From CAVZAB01 sp963773155 (GTDB lineage: Bacteria; Pseudomonadota; Alphaproteobacteria; Rhizobiales; Beijerinckiaceae), in assembly GCA_963773155.1 (NCBI GenBank), contig CAVZAB010000004.1:1-64000 (forward strand): DNA of 64,000 bases, written 5' to 3'. The notes beneath the pieces are model-generated. The model worked only from the letters and a program-made list of their open reading frames with translations. It searched no databases and had not been told where the DNA came from. Every line of letters starts with the position of its first letter. Positions within the stretch are counted from its first letter, which is position 1. Positions 7,700 through 16,622 of the stretch are shown piece after piece. Both the position numbers and the translations under genes were made by a program.

Positions 7700-9373
7700 C
7701 ACAGGCGTCCTTGGAGGCCAACAATTCGCTGGCCCTGCGTCTCGGCAACGAAGTGGCGGAACTCGTCAAGACCGCCCAGAACAGCAGTGACGCCGCGGCG
7801 CTCCGCGGCGACCAGGCCATCCGCAATGGCCGGTTCCTGCTTCTTCTCATCACCGCTTTGAGCGCGCTGGGGGCGGCCCTGATTGCCTTGCGGTATGTGG
7901 TACCCCGGGTAGTGAGACCCATCGAGAGGATCACCGCGGCGATGACCGGCCTCGCCGCGGGCGACACTTCGATCGACGTGCCGGGTCGCAACCGCAGCGA
8001 CGAAATCGGCCGAATGGCCAAAGCGCTCGGCGTCTTTCGGGACACGGCTATCGAGGTGCAGAGGTCGAATGAGACGGAGATTTGCGAGGGCCGTCGGCGA
8101 TTGGCGGTCGCAATCGAGAGCATCTCCGAGGCCTTCTCTCTCTACGATGGTGAGGATCGCCTGGTGGTATGCAACAACAAGTATCGGACGCTCCTCTACC
8201 CTGACGGCGGGACAGAAATATCACCCGGCATGACGTTCGAAAGTCTCGTTCGAAAGTCCGCCGAGCGCGGGTACATCAAGGACGCCGAGGGTCGGGTCGA
8301 GGAGTGGGTCCGAGAACGCATAGCCCGTCACCAAGAACCAAGCGGCACGCACGTCCAGCAACGCGGCGACGGTCGCTGGATCCTGGTCAGCGAGCGCAAG
8401 ACTGAAGATGGTAGCACGGTTGCCGTCTATTCGGACATCACTGAGCAACTGAGTTGAAGCAGCGTGAGAAACAGCTGACAGACAAATCCAAGGCGTTGGA
8501 GCAGCTTTCGAGCCAACTCGCGAAATGCCTGTCGCCTCAAGCATACGAGTTTATTTTCACTGGAAAGCAGGAAGTCAAAATCGCGAGTTGCCGGAAAAAG
8601 TTGACCGTCTTCTTTTCGGACATCGCGGGTTTCACCGAAACAACGGAAAGGTTGGAGTCCGAGGACCTAACCCGATTGCTTAACCATTATCTGATCGAGA
8701 TGTCGGATATCGCCCGCGCTTATGGAGCGACGATCGACAAATACGTCGGCGACGCCATCGTCATCTTCTTCGGCGATCCGGAGACGCGGGGCGTCAAAGA
8801 GGACGCGCTCCGTGTGTCGAGATGGCCATAGCCATGCGGAAGAGAATGCGTCAGCTACTGGAGGTTTGGCGGGCGTCGGGCACCGAAAAACCCCTCCAGT
8901 GCCGGATCGGAATCAACACGGGGTTCTGCACCGTCGGGAACTTCGGTAGCGAGGATCGAATGGACTACACGATAATAGGCGGCGCCGTTAACCTCGCGTC
9001 ACGTCTTGAATCTGCGGCCACACCGGGCGAGATCCTGATATCGTATGAGACTTACGCCAACGTTCACCACCGGATTCACTGCGAGGAGCGTAGGCATGTC
9101 TCAGTAAAGGGCATTGCCTACCCCGTCGCCACCTATCAAGTCGTCGACACCTACGAGAACCTGGACACGCAACGCCTGTTCATTCACGAGGAGCGCCCCA
9201 ACCTCAGACTCGATCTCGATCTTGAGGCGATGTCCGCTGATGATCGAGGCGGTGCGGCCGCCATATTACGCGAGGCCTTGGACCGGCTGACTGCGTTCGA
9301 CCGAGCCACCACGTCGGGGCCACAGGAAGCTACGCAGTCGCGTCCTGGGACGACCCGCCCAAAGGCCGGGTAG
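7700..9373 (+). pseudogene. HAMP-PAS adenylate/guanylate cyclase, two frameshifts, no N-terminus
   Basis: The order is: end of a sensor region, one membrane helix (FLLLLITALSALGAALIAL), HAMP domain (PRVVRPIERITAAMTGLAAG), PAS domain (SISEAFSLYDGEDRLVV to YSDITE), coiled-coil linker and a class III cyclase domain. The frame breaks near 8450 (SDITE to LKQREKQL) and near 8822 (EDALR to CVEMAIAMRKRM). The cyclase half keeps FFSDIAGFTETTERL, KYVGDAIVIFFGDP and GIAYPVATYQV. It would make a cyclic nucleotide second messenger if whole. The 5' end is lost at the junction with the TPR remnant, so it is a pseudogene even if the frameshifts were errors. Confidence 0.8.
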
Positions 9374-10119
9374 TGTCGGGCTAGGCTTGGTGAATGCTCC
9401 CATGAAAGTGATGCCCGGAGCGTTCTTGGCACAAAGCAGCGGTTGACAAACCTTCCGCTTCTGAGCCAAACGCGGCCGGGGCCTGTTAGCCAACAGGAAC
9501 CTCAGCCAATAGACTTTTCGCTTTATCGCGCAAACCGCACTGGTCGCGTTACAAGACCTTGATGCCTCAAAGGTCACAAGGGCCTCGCTCTGGGCGGTGA
9601 GACTGTTTGGCGATCAGGCTGGGCGGCAGCGTTGGCCGGAGGCAGCCGTTTGGCTATAAAGACTCCGAGGGTTCGCCCGTAGACTTATTGGCCAATCCGC
9701 AGTTTGCCTTGGCCGCGCGTATATTGATGAACCGTCGAGCATCACCATTGAAGATTGGGGCATTACGCGGCAGGCTTCGGCGGGCACTTAGTCCTGCCTA
9801 CACTTCTAGGAGGCATGTGACGGACCCGAGACTTCACGCAATGATCGTCGCAGCCCAAATGGCGCAGCCCGGCGCCATGGACCAGCAGCCTCCGCCGCCT
9901 GGCCTACTCCGGCAGAGCGCGCCGATGCCGCCTCCGCGCTAGCGAATCACACTGCCCCCCTCGATAGCAATCCACTTCAACCGCCACCAATCCCCCCGCG
10001 AACCGTCAATTCAATCAGCTCTGGAAGTGGTATTAGGGAGTGACTTGCAAGTGTCCGATAGCCAAAGTAATGCGCTTCAATTTCGCCGGTCGAGGTCACG
10101 GCGTTCCAGCCGGCGTGTC
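9374..10119. other. no supported gene
   Basis: About 750 bases between the cyclase remnant and the monooxygenase fragment. Short open frames exist on both strands, one ending in a proline/glutamine-rich run near 9900, but none resembles a known protein or has a convincing ribosome site. Confidence 0.5.
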
Positions 10120-10294
10120 CTTTGCTGATATAATCGATGGAACTAAATCTCCGGGCAATATTGAGTGGTTCATTGAAAGAGGTCGAGGCCGTTGTCATAA
10201 GGCCGATACGTTCGGTTCCGATTGCCAACGCCGCCAACATCGTGAGCGGTTCAAGTATACCGACCTCCACCGGACTGAATGCATCTCGACCCAA
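10120..10294 (-). pseudogene. luciferase-like FMN-dependent monooxygenase fragment
   Basis: About 55 residues (LEPLTMLAALAIGTERIGLM, TTASTSFNEPLNIARRFSSI, DYISKGHAGWNAVTST) match the N-terminal half of the NtaA/DszA-type bacterial luciferase family. Both ends are lost. The 5' side runs directly into the resolvase fragment with which it now shares overlapping frames. Confidence 0.65.
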
Positions 10295-10312
10295 CCCGGC
10301 CCTTCAGCGAAA

Positions 10313-10557
10313 AAGGACTCGGCGAACACGCCCAACATCTCCAAAAACGCCTTGTCCGCCGCCGACGAGGTGTCGATGGCCTGATCGGTCACCTTGAGCC
10401 CCACACCCTTGGCCCGCAGCGCCTTGACGATGTCGTGGAGTTCACCGACGGAGCGGGCCAGGCGATCAACCTTCGTGACCACCAGTGTGTCGTCAGGTCG
10501 CAAGAACGTGAGCAACGTGTCCAACTCCGTCCTGCCCTCCCGGCTCATGCTGGACAC
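10313..10557 (-). pseudogene. serine recombinase (resolvase) fragment
   Basis: The catalytic domain piece reads SREGRTELDTLLTFLRPDDT, LVVTKVDRLARSVGEL, HDIVKALRAKGVGLK and FLEMLGVFAE, the conserved core of Tn3-type resolvases. The N-terminal active-serine region is cut off by an in-frame TAG just upstream, and the DNA-binding C-terminus is replaced at about 10313 by the monooxygenase fragment. It is a dead transposon scar. Confidence 0.7.
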
Positions 10558-10761
10558 CTTCTCCTACTGCACGAGGGTGCCGTTGTCCGCACTCCTGGTG
10601 CCTCAATCACCTCTAGATATGCTGGAGTACCGTCTCGGAAATCTGAACTTAACCCAAATGAGACATTTTGGTAAACGCTTCGAGACGCCTCGCCAGGGTT
10701 TACCTAAAGCGGACGCTCCTTCGCTCTGGGCAATCTGAAGCGACAATGCTAGTCGCGGTTC

Positions 10762-11469
10762 ATGAACGATATTGCCCGCTCCTTCGTCATCGCCAGCAAC
10801 CTGATGATCGCCTTCGATCCCGAACTGGTCGGCGTTGTTCTGGTCTCCCTTCGTATTAGTCTCACGGCAGCCTTCATCGCCTTTGCGCTCGGAACGCCAG
10901 CGGGGGCATTGCTCGCCACCACACGCTTGAAGGGTCGAATAGGAATTCTCGTCTTGGCGAATGCAGCACTTGGCTTACCTCCCGTCGTGGTCGGCCTCGT
11001 TGTATATCTCGTCCTGTCTCGGTCCGGGCCATTGGGGTCGCTCGGCCTTCTGTTCACGCCCGGCGCAATGATCATTGCCCAGACTTTGCTGGCTCTACCA
11101 ATTGTCGTCGCACTCACCCATCGGATCACCGAGGTTCTTTGGTCAATCTACGGCGATGCCCTCACCGTTGACGGTGCGTCGCAACCACGCTCGATCGCCA
11201 CGCTGCTTGCGATGGGTAGGAGTGGGCTCGTCACGGTATTTTTGTCTGCATTCGGCCGTGTCATTGCGGAGGTCGGGGCAATCCTCATTGTCGGGGGAAA
11301 CATTCGGGGCTTTACCCGCACCATGACCACGGCGATCGTGCTTGACACCAGTACCGGAGACTTGCCGCTCGCCCTCGCACTTGGGCTAATCCTGATTGTC
11401 CTGAGCATTTGCGTGAGCGCAGCCGCCTTTGCTGTCGGCCAACTGGCGACCGGTCGGGACTATGCCTAG
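10762..11469 (+). CDS. tupB: tungstate-type ABC transporter permease
   Basis: A 235-residue inner-membrane permease with five or six hydrophobic segments. The stretches GLPPVVVGLVVYLVLSRSGP and LGLLFTPGAMIIAQTLLALP, then EVGAILIVGGNIRGFTRTMT, are typical of TupB, the permease of the TupABC tungstate importer. It converges with the binding-protein gene, the two ends overlapping by 4 bases at 11466-11469. No ATP-binding subunit is found anywhere near, so the importer must borrow one or is incomplete. The start ATG has no strong ribosome site. Confidence 0.78.
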   Translation: MNDIARSFVIASNLMIAFDPELVGVVLVSLRISLTAAFIAFALGTPAGALLATTRLKGRIGILVLANAALGLPPVVVGLVVYLVLSRSGPLGSLGLLFTPGAMIIAQTLLALPIVVALTHRITEVLWSIYGDALTVDGASQPRSIATLLAMGRSGLVTVFLSAFGRVIAEVGAILIVGGNIRGFTRTMTTAIVLDTSTGDLPLALALGLILIVLSICVSAAAFAVGQLATGRDYA

Positions 11470-12299
11470 GACGGGTTTGCGTTCGGAAAGAAGAGCTGCT
11501 CGCCGTTAATCTTGTAGGCGGCGATGGCTGCTTGTCCTTCGGGCGAGATCAGCCAATCAACGAAGGCTTGGCCCTCGGCAAATTTCACATTCGGGTGTTT
11601 TTCGGGATTGACCAGCATCACACCGTATTGATTGAAAAGCCGCCGGTCGCCCTCAACAAGAATGGCGAGCTCGCCGCGGTTCTTAAACGACAGCCAGGTG
11701 CCACGGTCTGACAGAGTGTAGGCATTGATGGCGGCAGAGGTGTTCAGAGCCGGTCCCATGCCCTGCCCGATTTCCTTATACCAGCTGCCCTTGAAAGTCT
11801 CGGTGTTGATCCCGGCATCCTTCCAATAGCGCAGCTCGGCCGCATTCGTGCCGGAGCGATCGCCCCGTGAGACGAATGTCGCCCGAGCGGCCTCGATCTT
11901 GCGGAATGCATCGAGCACATCCTTGGAGCCCGCAATATGAGCGGGATCGCTCTTGGGCCCGACGATGATGAAATCGTTGTACATGACGTCGAAGCGTTTC
12001 ACGCCTTGGCCCTCGCCCATGAATTTGTCTTCCGCCTCTCGATCGTGGACGAACACCACATCCGCATCGCCCCGTCGTCCGATGTCGAGGGCTTGACCTG
12101 TGCCGAGCGCCACGACGTTGATCTGAATGCCGGTCTTTGCAGTGAAGGCAGGCAACAGATGAGCGAATAGGCCAGACTGCTCGGTTGAGGTGGTCGAAGC
12201 GACCGTAATCGAGCGATCTTGCGCCGTCGTAGCTGCCGGCTGAAGGGACAGGAGAACGGCAGTAGCCAAGCCAAGGATGGCATGTCTGAGCGTGAGCAT
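11466..12299 (-). CDS. tupA: tungstate-type ABC transporter substrate-binding protein
   Basis: A 277-residue periplasmic binding protein with a signal peptide (RHAILGLATAVLLSLQPAAT, cut near TTAQD). The oxyanion site motif VASTTSTEQSGLF just after the signal is the TTTS-type signature of TupA. Further family blocks are FVHDREAEDKFMGEGQGVKR, FVSRGDRSGTNAAELRYW and the C-terminal PNVKFAEGQAFVDWLISPEG. It would bind tungstate, or molybdate more weakly, for molybdo/tungsto-cofactor enzymes such as formate dehydrogenases. It points toward tupB, so the pair cannot be one transcript. Confidence 0.82.
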   Translation of the reverse strand: MLTLRHAILGLATAVLLSLQPAATTAQDRSITVASTTSTEQSGLFAHLLPAFTAKTGIQINVVALGTGQALDIGRRGDADVVFVHDREAEDKFMGEGQGVKRFDVMYNDFIIVGPKSDPAHIAGSKDVLDAFRKIEAARATFVSRGDRSGTNAAELRYWKDAGINTETFKGSWYKEIGQGMGPALNTSAAINAYTLSDRGTWLSFKNRGELAILVEGDRRLFNQYGVMLVNPEKHPNVKFAEGQAFVDWLISPEGQAAIAAYKINGEQLFFPNANPS

Positions 12300-12843
12300 T
12301 GGCGTCCCATTGTGTGCGAGCGTACAGCTGGGACGCTCCTACACGCCTCAGGGGGACTCACGCAACGCCCGCCACTGAGTTTTCCGGAGCCCTTCTCAGC
12401 CTAGTTCAATGGCCCTCCGCGGTCGGGCGCCCCTGGACCGGGTTTGACTGTCGCCAAATTGGGAGGGAACTCACCACCGTTTGTCAATAGGCTCACAATC
12501 CGCAATTCTAGCTCCCTTGGCGGCGAGATCTGGATTGAAATCGGTTTGGCTGGTGAGCATGGCACAAGCGACGGCGAGGAGCCGGTCTGCCGCAGAACGA
12601 AGGGCGCGGGCATGACTATGGCCGCGGCTGCAAAGAGCAGCGTTTTTGATGCGGCTTCTTTGGTCGTGCTGCACGGCGACACGCGCCCAGTGGTAGATGG
12701 CAGTTCGCAGCCGGACGTGGGCCGCCTGGCGCATCAGGACGATCCGATTCGAGCTACCAAGTCTCTATTATGTCGCTTCGCACGAATAAATGCTGGCTGG
12801 AGAGCGAATCGGTTTGCGGCTTTCCGGCCACCGAGATTTCGGC

Positions 12844-12985
12844 CGGCGTGAGCGGGAAGTCATAACGTTGGTTACGTCCGGTCTGCTCAACAAGCAGGTG
12901 GGTGGTGAACTGGGAATTTCTGAAATTACGGTAAAGGCGCACCGCGGAAACGTGATGCGAAAGATGGGCGCTTCCTCCCTGGTGG
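12844..12985 (+). pseudogene. LuxR-type helix-turn-helix fragment
   Basis: The residues RREREVITLVTSGLLNKQVG, GELGISEITVKAHRGNVMRK and MGASSL are the DNA-binding domain of a FixJ/LuxR response regulator. The receiver domain is missing and the sequence ends at about 12985, where an inverted piece of a different regulator begins. Confidence 0.7.
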
Positions 12986-13075
12986 CCGTTCTGCTGAGAC
13001 CGACCGCCGCAACCAATTCGCCCAAGGTCGCGCCCGCTTTGCGTTCGAGCAGCTGATTGAGAACGTCCTGCCACG
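12984..13075 (-). pseudogene. N-terminal helix-turn-helix of a regulator, inverted relative to its C-terminal half
   Basis: Reading left, QDVLNQLLERKAGATLGELV and AAVGLSRTA form the start of an ArsR/winged-helix regulator. The matching C-terminal half is on the opposite strand from 13105, so this piece has been flipped, with loss of some 40 residues between. Confidence 0.55.
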
Positions 13076-13104
13076 ACGCTCGAGAGCGACGGGTCCATCC
13101 GCAG

Positions 13105-13436
13105 AACGACACCACGCAAAACGCGTGGACGCCCACGGCACGTCTATGTTCTGACCGATCGCGAGCAGATGGGCGAAGTGCAGGTGTCGCAGTACATGTA
13201 CGATCTCGGCGTGAAGTTGTCCGCCGGTCTGATTCCGCGTCTCGTTGGAAAGAATCGAACTGAACGTATCGCCGAGATCGTGAAGATCATGAATGAGACG
13301 GGTTTTGTCGCCAGAACTCTGCCGCCGGCCGATTTCGAGAAGCTGCCGCGCGTGGAATGTAAGAATTGCGTCTATCACGACCTGTCTAAGGACTATCCGG
13401 AGGTTTGCCGCTTCGATATCGGATGCCGTATTCCGA
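13105..13436 (+). pseudogene. C-terminal half of a helix-turn-helix regulator with cysteine site
   Basis: The frame reads TPRKTRGRPRHVYVLTDREQ, a recognisable wing and hinge of ArsR-like regulators, then a helical region (LSAGLIPRLVGKNRTERIAE) and a cysteine cluster VECKNCVYHDLSKDYPEVCR that could hold a metal or an iron-sulphur centre. It breaks off after FDIG at 13436, where an unrelated fragment begins. Confidence 0.55.
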
Positions 13437-13736
13437 ACCATGCAGGTGATGGGCGTCAACTCGCTCGATAGGACCCGTCCCCTCGAGAAATTCTTGCGCG
13501 AGGCCGCGGTATTTCCCCTCTATGACGCCGGCAATATCGGCATGCAGATGCGCAAGATTTGGGGCGTCACGCTGGACGAGGATTTTGATCCGAGAGCGAT
13601 CGCGGATTCACGGCCGATCAAGTTCAAGAAATCCATGGAGGGCGTCGGAACGCTCGTCACGGCAAGCGGCCCGACGCCAGTGAGCGCCGCCGTTGGCCAG
13701 CGAAAGAAGAATGGCGCAACGTTAAAGAACGCCTAG
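13437..13736 (+). pseudogene. probable acyl-CoA dehydrogenase C-terminal fragment
   Basis: From about 13440 the frame reads MQVMGVNSLDRTRPLEKFLR, EAAVFPLYDAGNIGMQMRKI and FDPRAIADSRPIKFKKSMEG, resembling the end of acyl-CoA dehydrogenases, where helices pack around FAD and the substrate. The first 350 or so residues are missing. Identification rests on general resemblance only. Confidence 0.45.
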
Positions 13737-13740
13737 GATG

Positions 13741-14276
13741 TTTGACAAGTCGACCCGCAAATCATTGATCTTGCTAGACTGGCAAAGTCCTTTGTCTCTA
13801 CAGAGCGATTTGGTCTCCCTCTGGCGGAGTTGGCGGAGCGATGTCAACGATTCGCACGGATTTGGGTGCTTCGAGCGCTTGCGCAGCGGATAGGTGGACG
13901 TCCGGAAGCGATGTTCCGGCCCGTGCGACACACGCAAGTTTGCAGAAGAGTGCACCCCGCGCTGGTGAAGACCAAAGTACTGTGGACGCGTGGGATTGTC
14001 TCATTGCCTCACCCTAAGCAGAGAAGCCACCAAGACGCGTGGCGTCGGGATTTGCCCCGCGCAGGCTCCCTGGGTATGCGATTATCGCGGCGTGTTCGAT
14101 CCCAGTACGACGGACAACCGATCGGGCCTGCTGGTGCTCATGCGGATTCTGTGAAAAAGATGCCGCGATTCGTCATAGCTGCTAGTGGGATTATGGACGG
14201 ATCCAGTATCTCGCGCCGTGGCACGAAGTCGTCGCGAACTAACAATAAACCAGTCAGGCCTCGTATGCGCGGGGCT
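13741..14276. other. no supported gene
   Basis: About 540 bases with only overlapping short frames on both strands; none has a recognisable domain or ribosome site. Probably degenerate DNA. Confidence 0.45.
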
Positions 14277-14789
14277 TCAGGAGACGGCGCGCTGACGAAC
14301 AGGCAGCTTCCAGTTTGGTCGAATGAAATGGCACGTGTAACCGTTGGGATATCGTTCGAGATAGTCCTGATGCTCTGGCTCGGCTTCCCAGAATTCTCGG
14401 GCGGGAACGATTTCGGTCACCACCTTTCCCGGCCACAATCCCGAAGCGTTCACGTCGGCAATCGTGTCTTCCGCGATTCCCTTTTGTGAATTGTTCGTAT
14501 AAAAAATAGCCGAGCGATAGCTAGTTCCGGCATCGTTGCCTTGGCGGTTAAGTGTAGTCGGATCGTGGATCTGGAAAAAGAACTCCAACAGCTTGCGATA
14601 ACTGATCTCTTCGGGGTTGAACACGATTTCAATCGCCTCGGCATGGCTGCCGTGGTTGCGATAGGTCGCGTTGGCAACGTCACCGCCGGTATAGCCAACC
14701 CGAGTCGATATCACGCCGTCATAGCGGCGAATAAGGTCCTGCATGCCCCAAAAGCAGCCACCGGCGAGAACGGCACGTTCGGTCGTCAT
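14277..14789 (-). CDS. msrA: peptide-methionine (S)-S-oxide reductase
   Basis: Reduces S-methionine sulphoxide in proteins with electrons from thioredoxin. The start at 14789 (MTTERAVLAGGCFWGMQDLI) is chosen because GGAGAGGAG lies just upstream; an ATG 15 bases earlier lies inside that site. GCFWG holds the catalytic cysteine. Further family blocks are GVISTRVGYTGGDVANATYR, GHAEAIEI-like SHAEAIEIVFNPEEISYRKL, HDPTTLNRQGNDAGTSYRSA and the C-terminal HQDYLERYPNGYTCHFIRP. At 170 residues it is full length and intact, a sign that stress-repair functions are still selected in this region. Confidence 0.93.
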   Translation of the reverse strand: MTTERAVLAGGCFWGMQDLIRRYDGVISTRVGYTGGDVANATYRNHGSHAEAIEIVFNPEEISYRKLLEFFFQIHDPTTLNRQGNDAGTSYRSAIFYTNNSQKGIAEDTIADVNASGLWPGKVVTEIVPAREFWEAEPEHQDYLERYPNGYTCHFIRPNWKLPVRQRAVS

Positions 14790-14882
14790 TAGGCTCCTCT
14801 CCATGTAACGGCACAGTGTTCGACAGCAACTCTATCACGCCAACGATGCCGCCTCCATTGCAAATTTTGCCGAGCCCATTCC

Positions 14883-15182
14883 CTAACCAGGCTGCGATGC
14901 GCCTACCCGCGACGGTTTTCTCCGCTGTTTGTCGATATTCTCCACCTCGATCAAGTATTCGCCATAGTCTCCCACTTCCATCTTGTCGCGCGGCAGCGAT
15001 GCGGACCTGACTACTCGAGCCTCCGTCCCATCGCTGAAAACACGCCGGGAGAAGACAGACCCCGGGGCGAATTCCGCGCACCTAAATGACCCCGCGTCGG
15101 GGGATAATGAGATCGTGACGCTGAAGATCGAAGCGCCGGAGTCCCGGCTGCTTTGCCGGCGCATCGTATGCTGCAATGCCAT
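14883..15182 (-). CDS. hypothetical protein, doubtful
   Basis: An open frame of about 99 residues with a non-random second half (FSRRVFSDGTEARVVRSASL, MEVGDYGEYLIEVEN). No family is recognised, there is no clear ribosome site, and the frame may be a fragment of a larger decayed gene. Confidence 0.25.
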   Translation of the reverse strand: MALQHTMRRQSSRDSGASIFSVTISLSPDAGSFRCAEFAPGSVFSRRVFSDGTEARVVRSASLPRDKMEVGDYGEYLIEVENIDKQRRKPSRVGASQPG

Positions 15183-15263
15183 TGCCGGCGACCCGCATCG
15201 CCGCCGCCGCGATATGAGCTGCCTTCATGAGGAACCACTTTCGCAATGACTGGCATTAGCTGA

Positions 15264-16538
15264 TCAATGCGCCTCCCGAAGTGATTTGAACGCTGCTCGG
15301 AGTTCACTTGAAAAGAGCTCCGGCTGTTCCCACGCCGCGAAATGACCGCCTTTGTCGACTTCGTGGAAGTAGATCAAGTTGCGGAAGGCGCCACGCGCCC
15401 ATGTTTCCGGGGTTTGATAGATCTCACCTGGAAAGACTGTGATCGCCACAGGGAGCAAGATCTCCAAACTCTTCTGCGCGGCTGCGGAAAGAGGGCTGCG
15501 TCCTTGGTTTTCCCAGTACAGCCGTGCCGACGAGGTCGCCGTGTTCGTCAACCAGTATAGCGTGACATCGTCCAGCAACTCGTCCATGGTGAGCAAGCGC
15601 TCGGGTTCGCCGTTGTTGTAGTCAGATATGAACGCCGCAAGCCCCACTGGGGAATCCGTCAGGGCGTAGCCGATCGTCTGTGGCCGCGTGGCCATCATCA
15701 CGGAGTAAGCCCTGTTCTTCGCGTTGAACGTGGCGAGCGCATCGAACGCCGCGCGTTCTTTCTGTGAGAGTCCCGTCGGCGCAGGTCCGCCGCCACCAAG
15801 TGCCGTGCCCACCTCGGGTGGAATCGTGGCCGGCAAGTTTATGTGAATACCAAGTAGTCCCGCTGGGGCCTGACGCGCCATCGCTTCCGAGACGGGCGAA
15901 CCCCAATCGCCGCCCTGAGCGACATAGCGGGTATACCCGAGACGTTTCATCAGTTCCGCCCAAGCTCGCGCGATCTGGTCAGGGTCCCAGCCGGTGCTCG
16001 TTGGCTTCCCGGAAAAACCATACCCAGGTATGCAGGGAATCACGACATCGAAGGCGTCATCCGGCCGCCCACCATGGGCCGTCGGATTCGTGAGAGGATC
16101 GATGATCTTCAACTGCTCGATGATCGAGCCGGGCCATCCGTGCGTGATGATGAGAGGTAAGGCATTCGCATTTTTGGATTTCACGTGAATGAACTGGATG
16201 TCGACTCCATTGATCTCTGTCATGAACATGGGAAGTGCGTTCAGCCGTGCCTCAACACTGCGCCAGTCGTAGTCGGTGGCCCAGTAGCGGACGATTTCCT
16301 GCATCTTTGCGAGTTGATTGCCCTGCGAGCGGTCCGCGACAGTTTCTTTATCGGGCCAGCGCGTCTCCACAATGCGATGGCGGAGGTCGACAAGTGCGGC
16401 ATCTGGCACATGAATCTGGAACGGACGAATTGCTGTATCGTCCGCCGCAGATGTAAATTGTCCGGCAAGGATTTCGATGCCAAGCGCCACCAAGACGGTA
16501 CGCAGGCCTCGCAGAGTCGATGCGGACTTCTCCGGCAT
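15264..16538 (-). CDS. exported epoxide hydrolase (alpha/beta hydrolase with EHN domain)
   Basis: A 424-residue enzyme of the microsomal-type epoxide hydrolase family, opening epoxides by water addition. Residues 10-31 form a signal peptide (VLVALGIEILAGQFTSAADD), so it acts outside the cytoplasm. An N-terminal EHN domain follows (FQIHVPDAALVDLRHRIVET, with RWPDKET). The catalytic fold has the oxyanion motif HGWPGS (residues 133-138), the nucleophile Asp211 in QGGDWG, and the histidine in KGGHFAAWE near the end. It is a tandem paralogue of the next gene, 84 bases apart, probably one transcript with that gene first. Confidence 0.9.
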   Translation of the reverse strand: MPEKSASTLRGLRTVLVALGIEILAGQFTSAADDTAIRPFQIHVPDAALVDLRHRIVETRWPDKETVADRSQGNQLAKMQEIVRYWATDYDWRSVEARLNALPMFMTEINGVDIQFIHVKSKNANALPLIITHGWPGSIIEQLKIIDPLTNPTAHGGRPDDAFDVVIPCIPGYGFSGKPTSTGWDPDQIARAWAELMKRLGYTRYVAQGGDWGSPVSEAMARQAPAGLLGIHINLPATIPPEVGTALGGGGPAPTGLSQKERAAFDALATFNAKNRAYSVMMATRPQTIGYALTDSPVGLAAFISDYNNGEPERLLTMDELLDDVTLYWLTNTATSSARLYWENQGRSPLSAAAQKSLEILLPVAITVFPGEIYQTPETWARGAFRNLIYFHEVDKGGHFAAWEQPELFSSELRAAFKSLREAH

Positions 16539-16622
16539 AACATTCTCCTCGTGTGGCTATGCTACCCTTTGCAGAGCGAGTCAGTGCGTGGGCGAAGACG
16601 AAGCGGTTGGTACGCGTGGCTG

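Noticed and set aside
12300..12440. Possible molybdenum/tungsten cofactor riboswitch upstream of tupA
   Set aside because: No consistent stem set or core sequence of that motif could be recognised by eye.
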